Assembly: GCA_965153355.1 (NCBI GenBank)
Contig: OZ231127.1
Span: 36,890,001 to 36,954,000 of the forward strand
DNA length: 64,000 nt
Reading direction: 5' to 3'
Source: Flaccisagitta enflata
Lineage: Eukaryota; Chaetognatha; Sagittoidea; Aphragmophora
Part shown: in pieces, positions 36,557 to 47,760 of the stretch
How positions within the stretch are numbered: the first letter of the stretch is position 1
Layout of the letters: every line of letters begins with the position of its first letter
Made by a program: the position numbers and the translations under genes
Notes under the pieces: generated by a model
Seen by the model: only the letters and a program-made list of their open reading frames with translations
Told to the model about the DNA's origin: nothing
Database searches by the model: none

Positions 36557-36904
36557 AGGAAGTATGATAGGTGCACAAGACTATAGTTTTGCTTATACTT
36601 CCACTGCATAGCAGCGCAATCCATAACATAACAATATGATTGGTCATATTTGACGTTCCCCTACACTGTAACCTACGTATTTATCTCAACTAGATCCCCT
36701 TCAAATGATTTTTGTCGAAAAATGCAATGAACAAGACAGATGCAAAAAATGTGGTAAATCGCACTTACGATCATTATGAGATATTAGAGACATTGTAGAC
36801 ATGCTGAGAAGGAATATATGCCCGATTTCCCTGACATTAAATGCGAAAAATTTGGCAGAAATCTTCAACTAATTGTTGCTCAGATTGTTACTTCTAAGGA
36901 AAAA

Positions 36905-36998
36905 CAAAGACATTGATATAAACATAAACATAAACATAAAAAAAAACATAAAGGTAAGCATAAGCATAAACATAGAAATAAACATAAACATAAACATG
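36905..36998. repeat. (ATAAAC)n 6-bp tandem repeat
   Basis: About 15 imperfect units. Confidence 0.9.
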
Positions 36999-37257
36999 AC
37001 AATTTTTGATGCGCTACATGGGGGTATGGAAGACAATTCTGTGGCTGCACTAGTGCAACAGACTCAACCCAGACATCGGCAGACAATATGTAACAGTACG
37101 ATGGGAGCAATGAGGACCTCAGATGGTCATTTCCTGCCGCATTATCTTTATGAAGTGGCTTGAACTATGGTTTTTCTGAAAGCTGATGGGCAAGAGCTTT
37201 GAGTGAATATAGTTTCATACCTCTGGCTGTAACTCTTGACCAAAAAGAAAAAAAGTG

Positions 37258-37300
37258 CATCATCTCTTTGGAATCGAACCCGTGACTCTGAGGAGAAGCG
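37258..37300 (-). other. tRNA-like B-box remnant
   Basis: On the minus strand GTCACGGGTTCGATTCC resembles a tRNA T-arm and RNA polymerase III B box. I could not fold a full tRNA around it, so a tRNA pseudogene or SINE head is the most that can be said. Confidence 0.35.
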
Positions 37301-37378
37301 ATAGCCCAGGATTTAAGGAAAACAACTTAGCGTGAAAATTTGCATACAGGGTCAGTTTTTTGTGCTGAACAACACTAC

Positions 37379-37414
37379 AAGGGGTACACCTCTGATTTTT
37401 TAAGTGTACCCCTT
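37379..37414. other. Perfect 11-bp hairpin
   Basis: AAGGGGTACAC and GTGTACCCCTT separated by 14 nt, about 370 bp upstream of the TATA box of the 37.7-57.1 kb unit. Confidence 0.85.
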
Positions 37415-37689
37415 TAAAAAATGCGTTTTTTCCCCCCAAAACAATTTGAAGTTGCGCTGACGCCAAACAAATTGACCGGTGACTGTAAAATTTTACTTTT
37501 TTTGGGTGAAGAAAAATATGCCTTTTCGCTACTTGCATGCAAAATTTCAGCAAAATTGGCCAAGTAGAAGCGGAGCTATGGCTGTTTAAAGTCTATGCCT
37601 ATTTTCAAAAAAGGGCTATATTTCAATTTTTTGGTAAAATTGTGTTTTTTTGAGATAGAAGTCTGAAATTGGTTTCAGTCATTTAGTCA

Positions 37690-37830
37690 TATAGGGAACC
37701 GGAACCGGAACCAAACCAGTCATTCTCAAAACAATCCTCTCTCGCGTTCGGTTCCTCTTCCTCTTTCTCTCCTCACCAGAGGCTATAAATACACCCCGGT
37801 AATGCGAGAAATCACTTCTCTTCATTGGAA
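37690..37830 (+). promoter_or_regulatory. TATA-type promoter of the 19-kb unit
   Basis: GGAACCGGAACCGGAACC repeat (about 37697), a pyrimidine-rich stretch, then GGCTATAAATACACC (TATA box 37783-37791). The sequence turns into A/C-rich, coding-like DNA about 60 bp later. A start site around 37815-37820 is expected from spacing. Direct evidence of transcription is lacking. Confidence 0.55.
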
Positions 37831-38943
37831 TTCTTGGTTTTCATTTCCTCAAGAACCTCAGAACTAGGCAGACAGGCAGCGTCCGCCACTTGGTGGCTTT
37901 ACGGTGGTTATACATCTTACATCTCCGAAGACCACAAAGACCACATCATGCCACACCACGCTACACCACACTACGCTGGGCTATGCTACGTTCATGCCAA
38001 AGTTCAATCTTCAAGGTCCAGGTCTTCATTCAAACATAGAAGATACGACAGTTGAAGATAGAGGCAGAGGATAAGACAAAGAACCGACAACAACAGAGAA
38101 GTCATCAAAGCTCAAGTCGCCCAAGCTCAAGTCACCAAAGCTCAACTCACTAAAGCTCAAGTCGCCAAAGCTCAAGTCGCCAAAGCTCAACTCACCAAAG
38201 CTCAAGTCGCCAAAGCTCAAGTCGCCAAAGCTCAAAGCTCAAGTCGCCAAAGCTCAACTCACCAAAGCTCAAGTCGCCAAAGCTCAAGTCGCCAAAGCTC
38301 AACTCACCAAAGCTCAAGTCGCCAAAGCTCAAGTCGCCAAAGCTCAACTCACCAAAGCTCAAGTCGCCAAAGCTCAAGTCGCCAAAGCTCAGGTCGCCAA
38401 AGCTCAAGTTGTCAAAGCTCAAGTCGACAAAGCTCAAGACAATGGTCAAGAAAAAGCTCAAGACAATTCGACAAGGCTCAAGTCGCTAAAGCTCAAGTCA
38501 TCAAAGCTCAAATTAATAAATTCGACTTAGAGCAAAAAGTGATGGCAAAATCTGAACAGACAATGCTCAAAACAAAGCACAAGACAAAGCTCAAAACAAA
38601 GCTCAAGTCAAAGCTCAAGACAAAGCTCCAGCCAAAGACAAAGCCCCAGCCAAAGACAAAGCCCAAGTCAAGACAGAGACAAAGCTCAAGCCGGAGACAA
38701 AGACAAAGCTCAAGTTAAAGACAAAGACAAAGCTCCGACCAAAGACAAAGCTCAAGTCAAAGACAAAACTCGAGCCAAAGACATACTTAAAGACAAAGCT
38801 CCGGCCAAAGAAAAAGCTCAAGTAAAAGACAAAGACAAAGCTCAAGCCGGAAATAAAGCTCAACACGATGTCGAAGACAAAACTCAACCAGCAGTCAAAG
38901 CCCATGGTCAAATGGGGCATCATTCAATTCCACGCACTCGGCT
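37825..38943 (+). pseudogene. Lys/Ala/Gln-repeat coding-like region
   Basis: The frame from 37825 reads about 76 codons, then TGA (38053) and TAG (38059), then continues open in the same frame into a 15-bp repeat encoding VAKAQ / LTKAQ units (38107-38400). Near 38236 the register slips by 8 bp missing from one unit, moving the frame. Later sequence in a further frame reads DKDKAQVKDKDKAP-type text and ends at TAG 38941. Low-complexity, strongly charged, helix-prone; reminiscent of LEA or H1-like tails in composition only. Either decayed, or damaged by sequencing indels. Confidence 0.45.
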
Positions 38944-39199
38944 GACTAAAGAATAGTCACAAAAAAAAAAAAAAAAAGAAATATTCTCTTCAAACGAATA
39001 TTTAAGCTACAGGCAAAGAACAAAGACTTCCTTTCCCGGCAATCGTGTTACCCATTTCAAGCTTTCGAGGGAATCAAAAAGGAATTCCTTCCATTCAGTC
39101 AATCAACGTGACTCAAGAAGAAAAAGACTGAAGATACGAAGAAGAAGAACGCCAAAGAGTCCTCATTACGCTGAGCGTAATCATCATGTCACGAGCAGC

Positions 39200-39768
39200 A
39201 TGAACACTTCCAGGAAGACCAGTGTGAACACGTCCAAAAAAAAAAAACAGCCTGAACATGTCCAAGCGAACACGTCTCAGAAGAACAGCGTGAACATGGG
39301 TTAGCAATGATTACGTCTAAGAAGACCAGCGTGAACACATCCAAGAGCAGCGTGGACTTGTCTCAAAAGACAAAGACCGAAAGCGTGAACACACCCAACG
39401 CGAATATCAGCAAGGCAACACTACATTGTCACGTCGACAGTCAGTCCAACAGACCGACCGTCTTCCGGTCCGTCCTTAGCAGTTTGGTGCAACCAAACCA
39501 AAATCTGCAGCCCAAATCGTCAGCTGCAGTGTTCCGACCGGCGGCAGCAGCCCACAGGAAAGGTCGCAGCGGCTCGAACATCAGGCGACGGCAGGAGCGA
39601 CTACGACAAACATCAGCAGCAGCAGCGTCAACCAAAAGCGACACTACCCAACGGAAAACTCACATGCATGCTGCATGCACGGCGCACGCAAATCGCACGC
39701 AAGTGGCATACAAGTGGCATGCAAGTTGCATGCAACTGCACACTTTTTGCACACAAGTCGCACGCTAG
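39200..39768 (+). pseudogene. Ser/Thr/Lys-rich coding-like region
   Basis: A frame at 39200 reads NTSRKTSVNTSKKKKQPEHV and stops at TAG 39302. A new frame from 39307 continues the same theme (KTSVNTSKSSVDLS) for 153 codons. The repeated SVNTSK phrase across the frame break shows they once belonged together. The last part (39660-39765) is a GCATGCAAGTGGC-type DNA repeat. No domain recognised. Confidence 0.4.
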
Positions 39769-39860
39769 TCACTACGAATATCAATTGAAAGTTGCGCACA
39801 AGTCGCCGTTCAATATTGCCGATCCTCAAAGAGGAAGAAAGAATAAAAGCAGCCCAAAGG

Positions 39861-39895
39861 CAGACTTCGTCCCCTTCGGGGCCGCTGCCCAAAAA
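39861..39895 (+). repeat. Family D end fragment 1
   Basis: ACTTCGTCCCCTTCGGGGCC followed by GCTGCCCAAAAA; the same short fragment is found at 40744-40778, 42229-42262 and 42984-43011 in one orientation. Confidence 0.75.
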
Positions 39896-39927
39896 TCAAC
39901 TCAAGATTCCCATCGCCGAAGAAAACG

Positions 39928-40065
39928 AAACAAGGTCGGATACACGGCAATCCAGTCATGGACGGTTGGGCAGGAGCAGAGAGGCACAAAACCACTCGCA
40001 AATTAAGGAGTACTTCGTACCAACCGACCTACCGACCGACCGGCACAGCAAGGAAAAATTGACAT
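39928..40065 (-). mobile_element. Hairpin repeat A (short type), hairpin lost
   Basis: AACAAGGTCGGATACACGGC, AATCCAGTCATGGACGGTTG, GGCAGGAGCAGAGAGGCAC, AACCGACCTACCGACCGACC, GGCACAGCAAGG. Confidence 0.75.
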
Positions 40066-40743
40066 GGAGAAAAACGGAACTGGGAATTCTCACGAGTTTG
40101 ACTTCTATAATTCTTAAAGAGTCAAAACATTCTCTACGGCGACAAAACTTACAGTTCCGGTCACAAAGAAGAAAAAAAAATGTTTCAATTTCAAAACATG
40201 AAATGTAAACATTTTGCAGGAGTTGGCCGGAGACTAATGCTGCTACACATGGAAATGATTCACTTCCGCCAATATTGAAAAACGAAATGCTTTGGATTTC
40301 CGTCGGAAAACAAAAAAGCAAGAATACAAAACAACTCAAAATCCAAAATAATCCTGGATTACGCCAATCCTCTAAATATTTTCGAGGAAAATCAATAACA
40401 AGAAATGTTATTCTGATATCATCCGGCTGGGGATCACCGAAGTCTCTCACACAACAACAAGCCTCACTTCCGTTTGCCTCAGCTCAACAACCTCAATTCA
40501 TATCGATCGGCAAACATCCCATTGATCAATCAATCGATCAATCAATCATCTGAGCAAGAATCGACTGGCCAAAGACAATAACAGAAGAAGAAGTCAAATG
40601 GAACCATCTCTTTCTTTGCATTCATTTCCACGACTGGGCTACAAAAGGAAAGGAAAAGAAAAAGAAGAAGATATCAATCTATCATCCTTCCATCCTCTAT
40701 AATCGATCGATCCCACATCTGAGCACTACGAAAAAAAAAAACA

Positions 40744-40778
40744 GGACTTCGTCTCCTTTGGGGCCGCTGCCCAAAAAA
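40744..40778 (+). repeat. Family D end fragment 2
   Basis: GACTTCGTCTCCTTTGGGGC then CGCTGCCCAAAAAA. Confidence 0.75.
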
Positions 40779-41439
40779 GGACATCACCCTGAGACTGCAA
40801 AGCATCTGCAGTTACATATCCAAATCATCTGTCAACCGCTCCATCAGAAGACAGAAGATTGCACGGACGCATCGACTGCAGTATCTGAAGACAGAAGATT
40901 AAGAAGTCCATCTATGGTACCAGCAAAAGACAAGACATAGGAAGGCATCTTCATTTGTCTCTAACATCAAGAGATGGCAGCCAATTTTCATCGTCTGTGC
41001 CATCTGAAAAGGCACCGGTAGAAAAGAATCAAAGAAAAAGTTGAACCTCTACATTATCTGAAAACAGAAGACGCTATTCATTATTACGCAACTTCTTCAC
41101 ATCCATCCGATTCATTGTGTGAAGACAGAAGACAGCCATATCAACTGCCTGCAACATTTGAAGACAGAAGATAGCGATATTGAGAGGCTTCAACAACCGA
41201 AAAAAAAAAAGAAAAAGAAAACAACAGGGGAAAGGAAATCTGGGAAAGAAAATCGAGAATAGACTTGTTTTATTTTCACTCGATCTCAAAGCGAAAAAGA
41301 CTGAGGGAAAGAAAAGGAGGATTTGAGAATTGAGGACTAATATTTCCATTTCCAGCTTACTCATCAACGACTCCTCTCTCGTCCGTCAGTCCATCCCGAT
41401 TTTTCTTCTTCCATTGATCGCATCATCAGAAAGAAAAAG

Positions 41440-42130
41440 GATATCAACATCCATCATCTGCAGCATTCAAAGATAAAGACATCCATCATCTGCAGCATTC
41501 AAAGGGAACGACATCTATCATCTGCAGCATTCAAAGATAGCGACATCAATCATCTGCGGCATTCAAAGACGAAGACGTTCATCATCTTCAGCATCCATCA
41601 AAAGCGACATACAGCATCTGCAGCATCCAAAGACAGCGAAATCCAGCATCTGCAGCAATCAAAGACAGCGACATCCATCATCTGCAGCATTTAAAGACAA
41701 CGATATCCATCATCTGCAGCTTTCAACCATAGCGACATCCATCCTCTCTATCGTCTGAGAGAAGAAGACGAAAAGATCCTTCATCTGCAGCATTCGAAGA
41801 CAATGACTTCCAGCATTAAAAGATAGCAACATCCATCATCTGCAGCATTGAATGACAGCAGTATCCATCATCTGCAGCATTCGAAGACAAAGACTTCCAG
41901 CATCAAAAGATAGCAACATCCATCATTTGCAGCATTGAATGACAGCAGTATCCATCATCTGCAGCATTTGAAGACAAAGACTTCCAGCATCTGCAGCATC
42001 AAAAGATTGCGACATTCATCATCTGCAGCATTCAACGACAGCAGCATCCATCATCTGCAGCATTTAAAAACAAAGACGTCCATCATCCGCAATATTCGAA
42101 GACAGAGGCTTCCATCATTAGCAGAACCCA
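41440..42130 (+). repeat. 32-bp minisatellite (CATCATCTGCAGCATTCAAA)
   Basis: About 20 imperfect units; the clean part (41448-41740) has an exact 32-bp period, later units vary in length. Since 32 is not a multiple of 3 the array cannot keep one reading frame, so open frames in it are incidental. Confidence 0.88.
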
Positions 42131-42228
42131 GAGACAGCGGTAGTCATCATCAGTACACAATTGGACGCATCATCTGTAACATCTGAAAAGAAAAAAGGAC
42201 TAGTCATCCAAGAATCGCACATGGTCAG

Positions 42229-42262
42229 CAGACATTGGCCCTTTGGGGCCGCTGCCCAAAAA
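42229..42262 (+). repeat. Family D end fragment 3
   Basis: GACATTGGCCCTTTGGGGCC then GCTGCCCAAAAAG. Confidence 0.75.
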
Positions 42263-42983
42263 GCGGCAACCATGGTCTACGGCGTTTTCAACAAAAGATA
42301 AAAGACATCCATTTCATCATTTAAAGAAAGAAGAAAGCGGAATGAAGCTACAGCATCTGACGCAGTATGCAGCATCCTTCATCGCCTGCAACAAAGAGAC
42401 CGCAGCATCCAGCAACTGCATTATCGCATGGTCAAAGACAGCATGCTTCTGCTACAGCATCAATCAACTGTCGCATTGCAACATCAATTCGCAGCAGCAT
42501 TTCCCATCTGCAGCATTCATCTGCAGCATCACTGAGCAACAATGATGGTCGGACATCCACATAACGCCAAATGTTGAAAACGTCAACTTTGAACCGCAAA
42601 ATCTCGCGAACCGCACGCCTGAGGACGTTGACATTTGGCATGCTGTTGCAGTAGTATCTGAAGTTTCTGTGATAGAAATTTCAAGATTCTCGAATCATTT
42701 TTCGTTCACATCGGAGGGTTTGAGCGAATCAAAAAGCGGAAAAAAGTCAAAGATTCAAAGCCGGGCATTCAGCAACATATAATTCAGCTTAACGACTTCA
42801 CAGCTGCTTCAAACTCACCAGTCCACTCCGTCTTATCGCTGAGCACGCAAAATCACCCAGTTGTGGCAACTATTCGTCCACTGCATCATCAAGTCTCACT
42901 TCCGACCAACAACTGCAGATCCTTCAACAACTCAAATCTCGGTAGCTACTCATAAGAGCCAGTACATGAGCCAGTACATGAAT

Positions 42984-43011
42984 CTTTACTCCTTCGGGGC
43001 CGCTGCCCAAA
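42984..43011 (+). repeat. Family D end fragment 4
   Basis: CTTTACTCCTTCGGGGCCGC then TGCCCAAA. Confidence 0.7.
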
Positions 43012-43019
43012 TGATCAAA

Positions 43020-44470
43020 GAATAAAGATAAATTCGTCATCGCAAGAGTCAGGCTTCAGAGTTAAAGCTCGAGATTCTTACAAACCCATCGATTGACAAC
43101 GCCACGGTTGCCCATTCTCGATTCTGGTCAATGAATTTCCTGTTAAGGAGCAGAAAATCAAAAAGCAAAAGAAGTCTTAGATGCACATGTGGGAGCGCCT
43201 TCACTTCCAATACTTACACCAACAAAGGTCTACACAAGTCACAACAAACACAGACGGGACTTATTATTGCATCAATTCTCAAACCAAAACAAAGAAAACA
43301 AGAAATGAATTATAAACGATAATTCAGCCTTGCTCCGTGTGAAAAGTCATGACTCACACGTGGGAGCACCACTTCCTCCACTTCCGTCTACAAATGGGAA
43401 CAAAACAACCTGGAGATTGTTATCACATTCCCTCGCTCCATGCCAATGCGCATGTGGGAGCGCCGTCATTTGGCCAATCATTTCAACATAGACCCAAGAT
43501 TGTTTTATCAACATTCCAATCAACTACCAGCCTCATTTCCGCCGGGCATGGAAGTAAAACAATGAATGAATTTCAAGCAGTGATTCATTCTCACTCCAAA
43601 TGAAATCAAGACAGGAAGTCAAAACGGAATTGATGCCAAATTCGGGCCAAATCATGGAACAAGAAAAACAAAACAAAACAAAAACAATCATCGTTGGTCA
43701 CCTCTGCTCCCATCCAGTTTTTGAAAATGGAGGGATGCTTCTTCCGTTGACATCACCACAACAGTAGAAGTAGCAGCAGCAACTTTCTCATCAATGAGAG
43801 AGTGGACATGGCACAAATCTGCAAATCTTCAAAATTGATATCGATGGCAACTCTTTAAGGCATTGGCAGACAAACCGACCGTCCTCCTCCTCTCCCTCTG
43901 AAGGCCTGTGGAGAAGATACTACAACAGCGAAAATCCAACGGTTGCAGCAGCACCAGCAAATCGCCAGAGCAGCGGCAGTGATTTTTTTGCGCACGGTAT
44001 TCCAGTTGAAATCTTCAATGGTCAACCCGTGATATGATTTCAAGTGTCAAACTCATGTCAATTTTCATGAGTTAAAACCTTGATCCCTCTGTCTTTAGAC
44101 AGACAATTGGACAGTCAAAAATTAGCCTGGTCGACTCAACTTGCAGGCCACTTCCAAAAACACAGCTATTGACTGTGCAATTTCATACTTCCATGAAGTA
44201 ATCCCAGCACAATGATGACAAGCTTACCTACAAGACAACCAAGCATTAATACAAGGACCAAGCATCAACTGAGATACTTTCCTCACTCTTCATTTGTCAT
44301 CCAACCATTGACAGAGGAATAACGGAATCTACTGTACGGATTCACCTTGACCAAGCCATGCCATCTCTCTTATCTACATGTCCATAAGGATGCTCACTGA
44401 GCCTGGTCGACTCGACTGCAATATCACAAAATCAATAGACGGCAAGCATACTCGATCCATGCTTTAAACA
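43020..44470 (+). other. A/C-rich spacer of the 19-kb unit
   Basis: No conserved frame found. There are repeated phrases CATGTGGGAGCGCC (43183 and 43451) and CGTGGGAGCACC (43360), and GCCTGGTCGACTC(A/G)ACT (44125 and 44401), suggesting internal duplications. Confidence 0.5.
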
Positions 44471-44479
44471 GTCTTGCTT

Positions 44480-45760
44480 GTATCAAACATGCCCGAAATG
44501 ACCTCATCAAGGCTCCAGTCATCCTTTTATCAACCAAGCATCATCAAGCCAAGCATCCGTCAATGTACCAACGATGAATGGCATCAAGCATCCGTGAAAA
44601 GCTTGAAAGAAGCAAGCATCGGTGAAAGCTTGAAACTAACAAGCATCGGTGTAAAGCTCCAACCAGGCAAGCTCCATTGAAAAGCTCCAAGCAAGCATCA
44701 GTGAAAAGCTCCAAACTAACAAGCATCGGTGTAAAGCTCCAACCAATCAATTTTCATTGAAAAGCTCCAACCACGCAAGCATCAGTGACAAGCTCCAACC
44801 AAGTATCCTTCTAACATCCATCACTATCAGTGACAGCCAAGCTTTGGTCAACCATATGCTCTCATCAACCAATCATGATTGAGCCAAAAATTGATCAAAC
44901 AAGCGCCAACAACCTGAGACTCCAAAGGTTCCAGTCAAGCTTCTGTCAAATAAGCCTAAGGGACCAATGTCAACAAGTTACTACAGAAACCGAAATCATC
45001 CCAAATTACATCCGGATTTGGGCACATACAAAACCAAATATGGCTTGTAATTTGGCCCATACAAGCTCAATTTGAGCCTGAAGCTCATACGCAAGGCCTT
45101 TGATCAACCAAGCATCGCTTGGCCACGCATTGATCTAAACATCAAATGCCCAAGCACCAATGAAACCAAACAGCAAAAGCTCCAACCACGTTTCAATTGA
45201 CCAAGAATCAGTACTGAATGACGACAAAGTCGCAGCCAGTCTTCAATCAAGTCTGAAGAAGGAGTAAAATTGAGAGCTCCAACAAAGATTCTTTCGGTCA
45301 ACCCCCAGCAATTGATACTATGCGGGCTCAAGCCAAGCTTTCATCATCCATTGGCTCTCATCAACCCTTCATCAAAGAGCCAAGCATTGATTGACCAGCA
45401 CAAACTATAAGAGGCCCTAAAAGCTCTTGCCCAGCTTTTATCATCCAATCATTGATTGACCAACCACCAACTATGAGAGGCCCTAAAAGTTCTTGCCAAA
45501 CTTTTATCCACCAAGCATCATTGATCCAAACTTAAATCAACCAGGTACCAGAGAGGCATCAAAAGCTCCAACCAAACTTTTACAAGGCCAAGCAATCAAC
45601 ATCATGAAAAATCCAGCCTAACTCTTATCAAACAAGCATCATCAAGTCATGCATCGATCAACCAAGCACCACATTAGGAAGCATCAAAAGCTCCAGCCAA
45701 GCTTCGATCAACCGAGCATCCGTTGTCAACGGCATCAAGCAAGCAAGCTTCAACATTCAG
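44480..45760 (+). repeat. Degenerate AAGCATC / AAGCTCCAACC repeats
   Basis: Many irregular copies of AAGCATCGGTG, AAAGCTCCAACCA and GACCAAGCATTGATT words spaced roughly 25-60 bp apart. It is an old, scrambled tandem array; no frame is preserved. Confidence 0.65.
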
Positions 45761-45942
45761 TTGGATCGTGAGCCCCGACCAAGCAATGCCTCACTATCCT
45801 ATCAACAGTTTAGTTTAGTTTAGGTATAGTGAGGGATGTTGTTCCACCTATCAACAGGAGTCTGATGGATTTTTCTTGAATTCTACAACGCAAGTTCAAC
45901 TAAGCATCTGGATAAACAAGATGCACAAGCAACCAAAATTGG

Positions 45943-47010
45943 TTGGAAGGTGTACCTGGACTTCATCTCACAACTTCAACCGTCATCAGTAACCTCGAGC
46001 ATCTGCAACACCTCGTCTACACATCCACAGTTTCAACAATGGACTTACACCAATTCAGATCACTAAAACTCATTCGAATCGCCGATCCAAGAGTGCTAGC
46101 GTTCATTCATTTCACTCAAGAGGAAACACATCCAGCATATCAACCAACCAACAGCAAAAAAGACTCCTCCAAAAAGAGATAGAAACAAAAAGGTCACACC
46201 CACAAAAGACAAACCATTTCCACAACCAAAGCCAAAAGACAGGGACAAGGCAAACCAACCAAGAAAAGTATCATTGACGGACAATCATCCTTCCGATGAT
46301 TTGACACCATTGCTGCCGACCAGTAATATCCATCAAACAGGCGGCACTGAGCCAAATGGCTGCCAATGCATTCCTAATCATCAAATCAGCCTCAACCAGC
46401 AAAGTGGCGCATCACAAAAGTCGGATTTGCTGTATCCAGGCCCACAACCACGCTAATCATCAAGTCTTATGGACCAACAAACTTCGACGGAAGTTGCATT
46501 GCGATGCAACATCATCGCCCAGACATCAATCAAGGCTCGCCAATCCAACCATCACACAATCACGGATTAACCCATCACCTCCGTACTTATACAACAGCAC
46601 CAAAAGACCAACAGCGCGCACAAGCAGAGCGCCTGTCCATCATTTGAATCAAACAGCAAACTACCAAACTAACCAGACAACACCCTTGACCTGAATGGCG
46701 TGATGGATTCCAATTGGGCCGTTCCATCGACATTGACTACAAATTCCATCAATTCCTCATCAATATCATCAGATACAACCAGCGCCGAAAGCAACGCGGC
46801 TTTAATGCCACCACCGCCACCGCTGTTGCACAAATCATCGCCATCAAGAATGGTGTCCAACAACAATCCAAGAACTCCGGCTTTCATTCCCTTCACAGCA
46901 GAAGAAACATTTCCTCCTTATCAACCGATGAGCAACCAGACTGAAAAATCACCAAGAAAGAAAAAAGAATCACCAATGAAAGACGTCACATCATTACTCA
47001 TCAGATAGCA
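45943..47010 (+). pseudogene. Coding-like region with a duplicated YQP motif
   Basis: A frame from 45943 encodes ...DPRVLAFIHFTQEETHPAYQP; about 790 bp later another frame (46700-47008) encodes ...NPRTPAFIPFTAEETFPPYQP, followed in both cases by a lysine-rich stretch and a short (D)LTPLL / VTSLL phrase. The two halves are a diverged duplication at protein level. Reading frames change between and inside them and stops interrupt, so no single intact gene can be drawn. No domain family recognised. Confidence 0.5.
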
Positions 47011-47248
47011 AAAAGGGAAGAAAGAACAGTCAACCAAAAAGAATCCTGACGTCATCCAACGCCGGATCATCGGCGCCGCCATCAGCCATCAGCCATCAAG
47101 AAACGGATAATCAGCCAACATCTCAGCACAATCATCGCCCTGCAACATTGCATCACCGCCCAAGTGGAAATCATAGTCAACCAATAGGGTCATAGCCATC
47201 AAACAACAATAATACATACACAACAGCGCCTATCAACCAACAAGTCGG

Positions 47249-47760
47249 ATGCAATCAACACACCGCCACCAGCTCATCAACTCCAGCAATTGCGGCGCTG
47301 CTGAATCAAACCCATCAATTGATTCCACCCAATCACCCAGCACTAAGTCAGCGGGCACTCAACCAACAAGGCAAAAAAAAAAAAAAAAAACATCATTCAC
47401 AACCGGCGCCATCATATCCACTGGCGCCGCTCAATCATACGACGACACAACATCATCAATCCGCAGAACCGCAGCAAACAGCGCCGTTTTATCAATTGGC
47501 GCCGCCTTCATATCAAACGGCGCCATCACAACCTCCGGCGCCAACGCCGGGGTATCAATCAACACCTGCCAATCATCTACTGCCATCCTACCAATCAACA
47601 CTGGCGCCGTCCTACCAATCGACACCGAGGCCATCCTACCAATCATCACCAGCGACGTCCAACCAACCAACACTGGCGCCATCCTGCTAACCAACACCGG
47701 CGCCGTCTCACCAATCATCAGTCAACATCAGCGCCAACCGTTTACAACCAAGCATTGAAT
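47249..47760 (+). pseudogene. Pro/Tyr/Gln repeat coding-like region
   Basis: Frame 47319-47690 encodes a repeat of SYQSTPAPSYQ-type units (YQLAPPSYQTAPSQPPAP...), a low-complexity tail-like domain. TAA at 47688-47690 interrupts it and the same frame continues with PTPAPSHQSS. An alternative frame through the same DNA is also open but reads as unstructured I/T/G text. The (A)n run at about 47372 is a likely slip site. Confidence 0.45.

Noticed and set aside
38026-38461. Minus-strand LSFGDLSFGEL repeat proteins
   Set aside because: Antisense shadow of the 15-bp KAQ repeat; the composition skew and promoter point to the plus strand.
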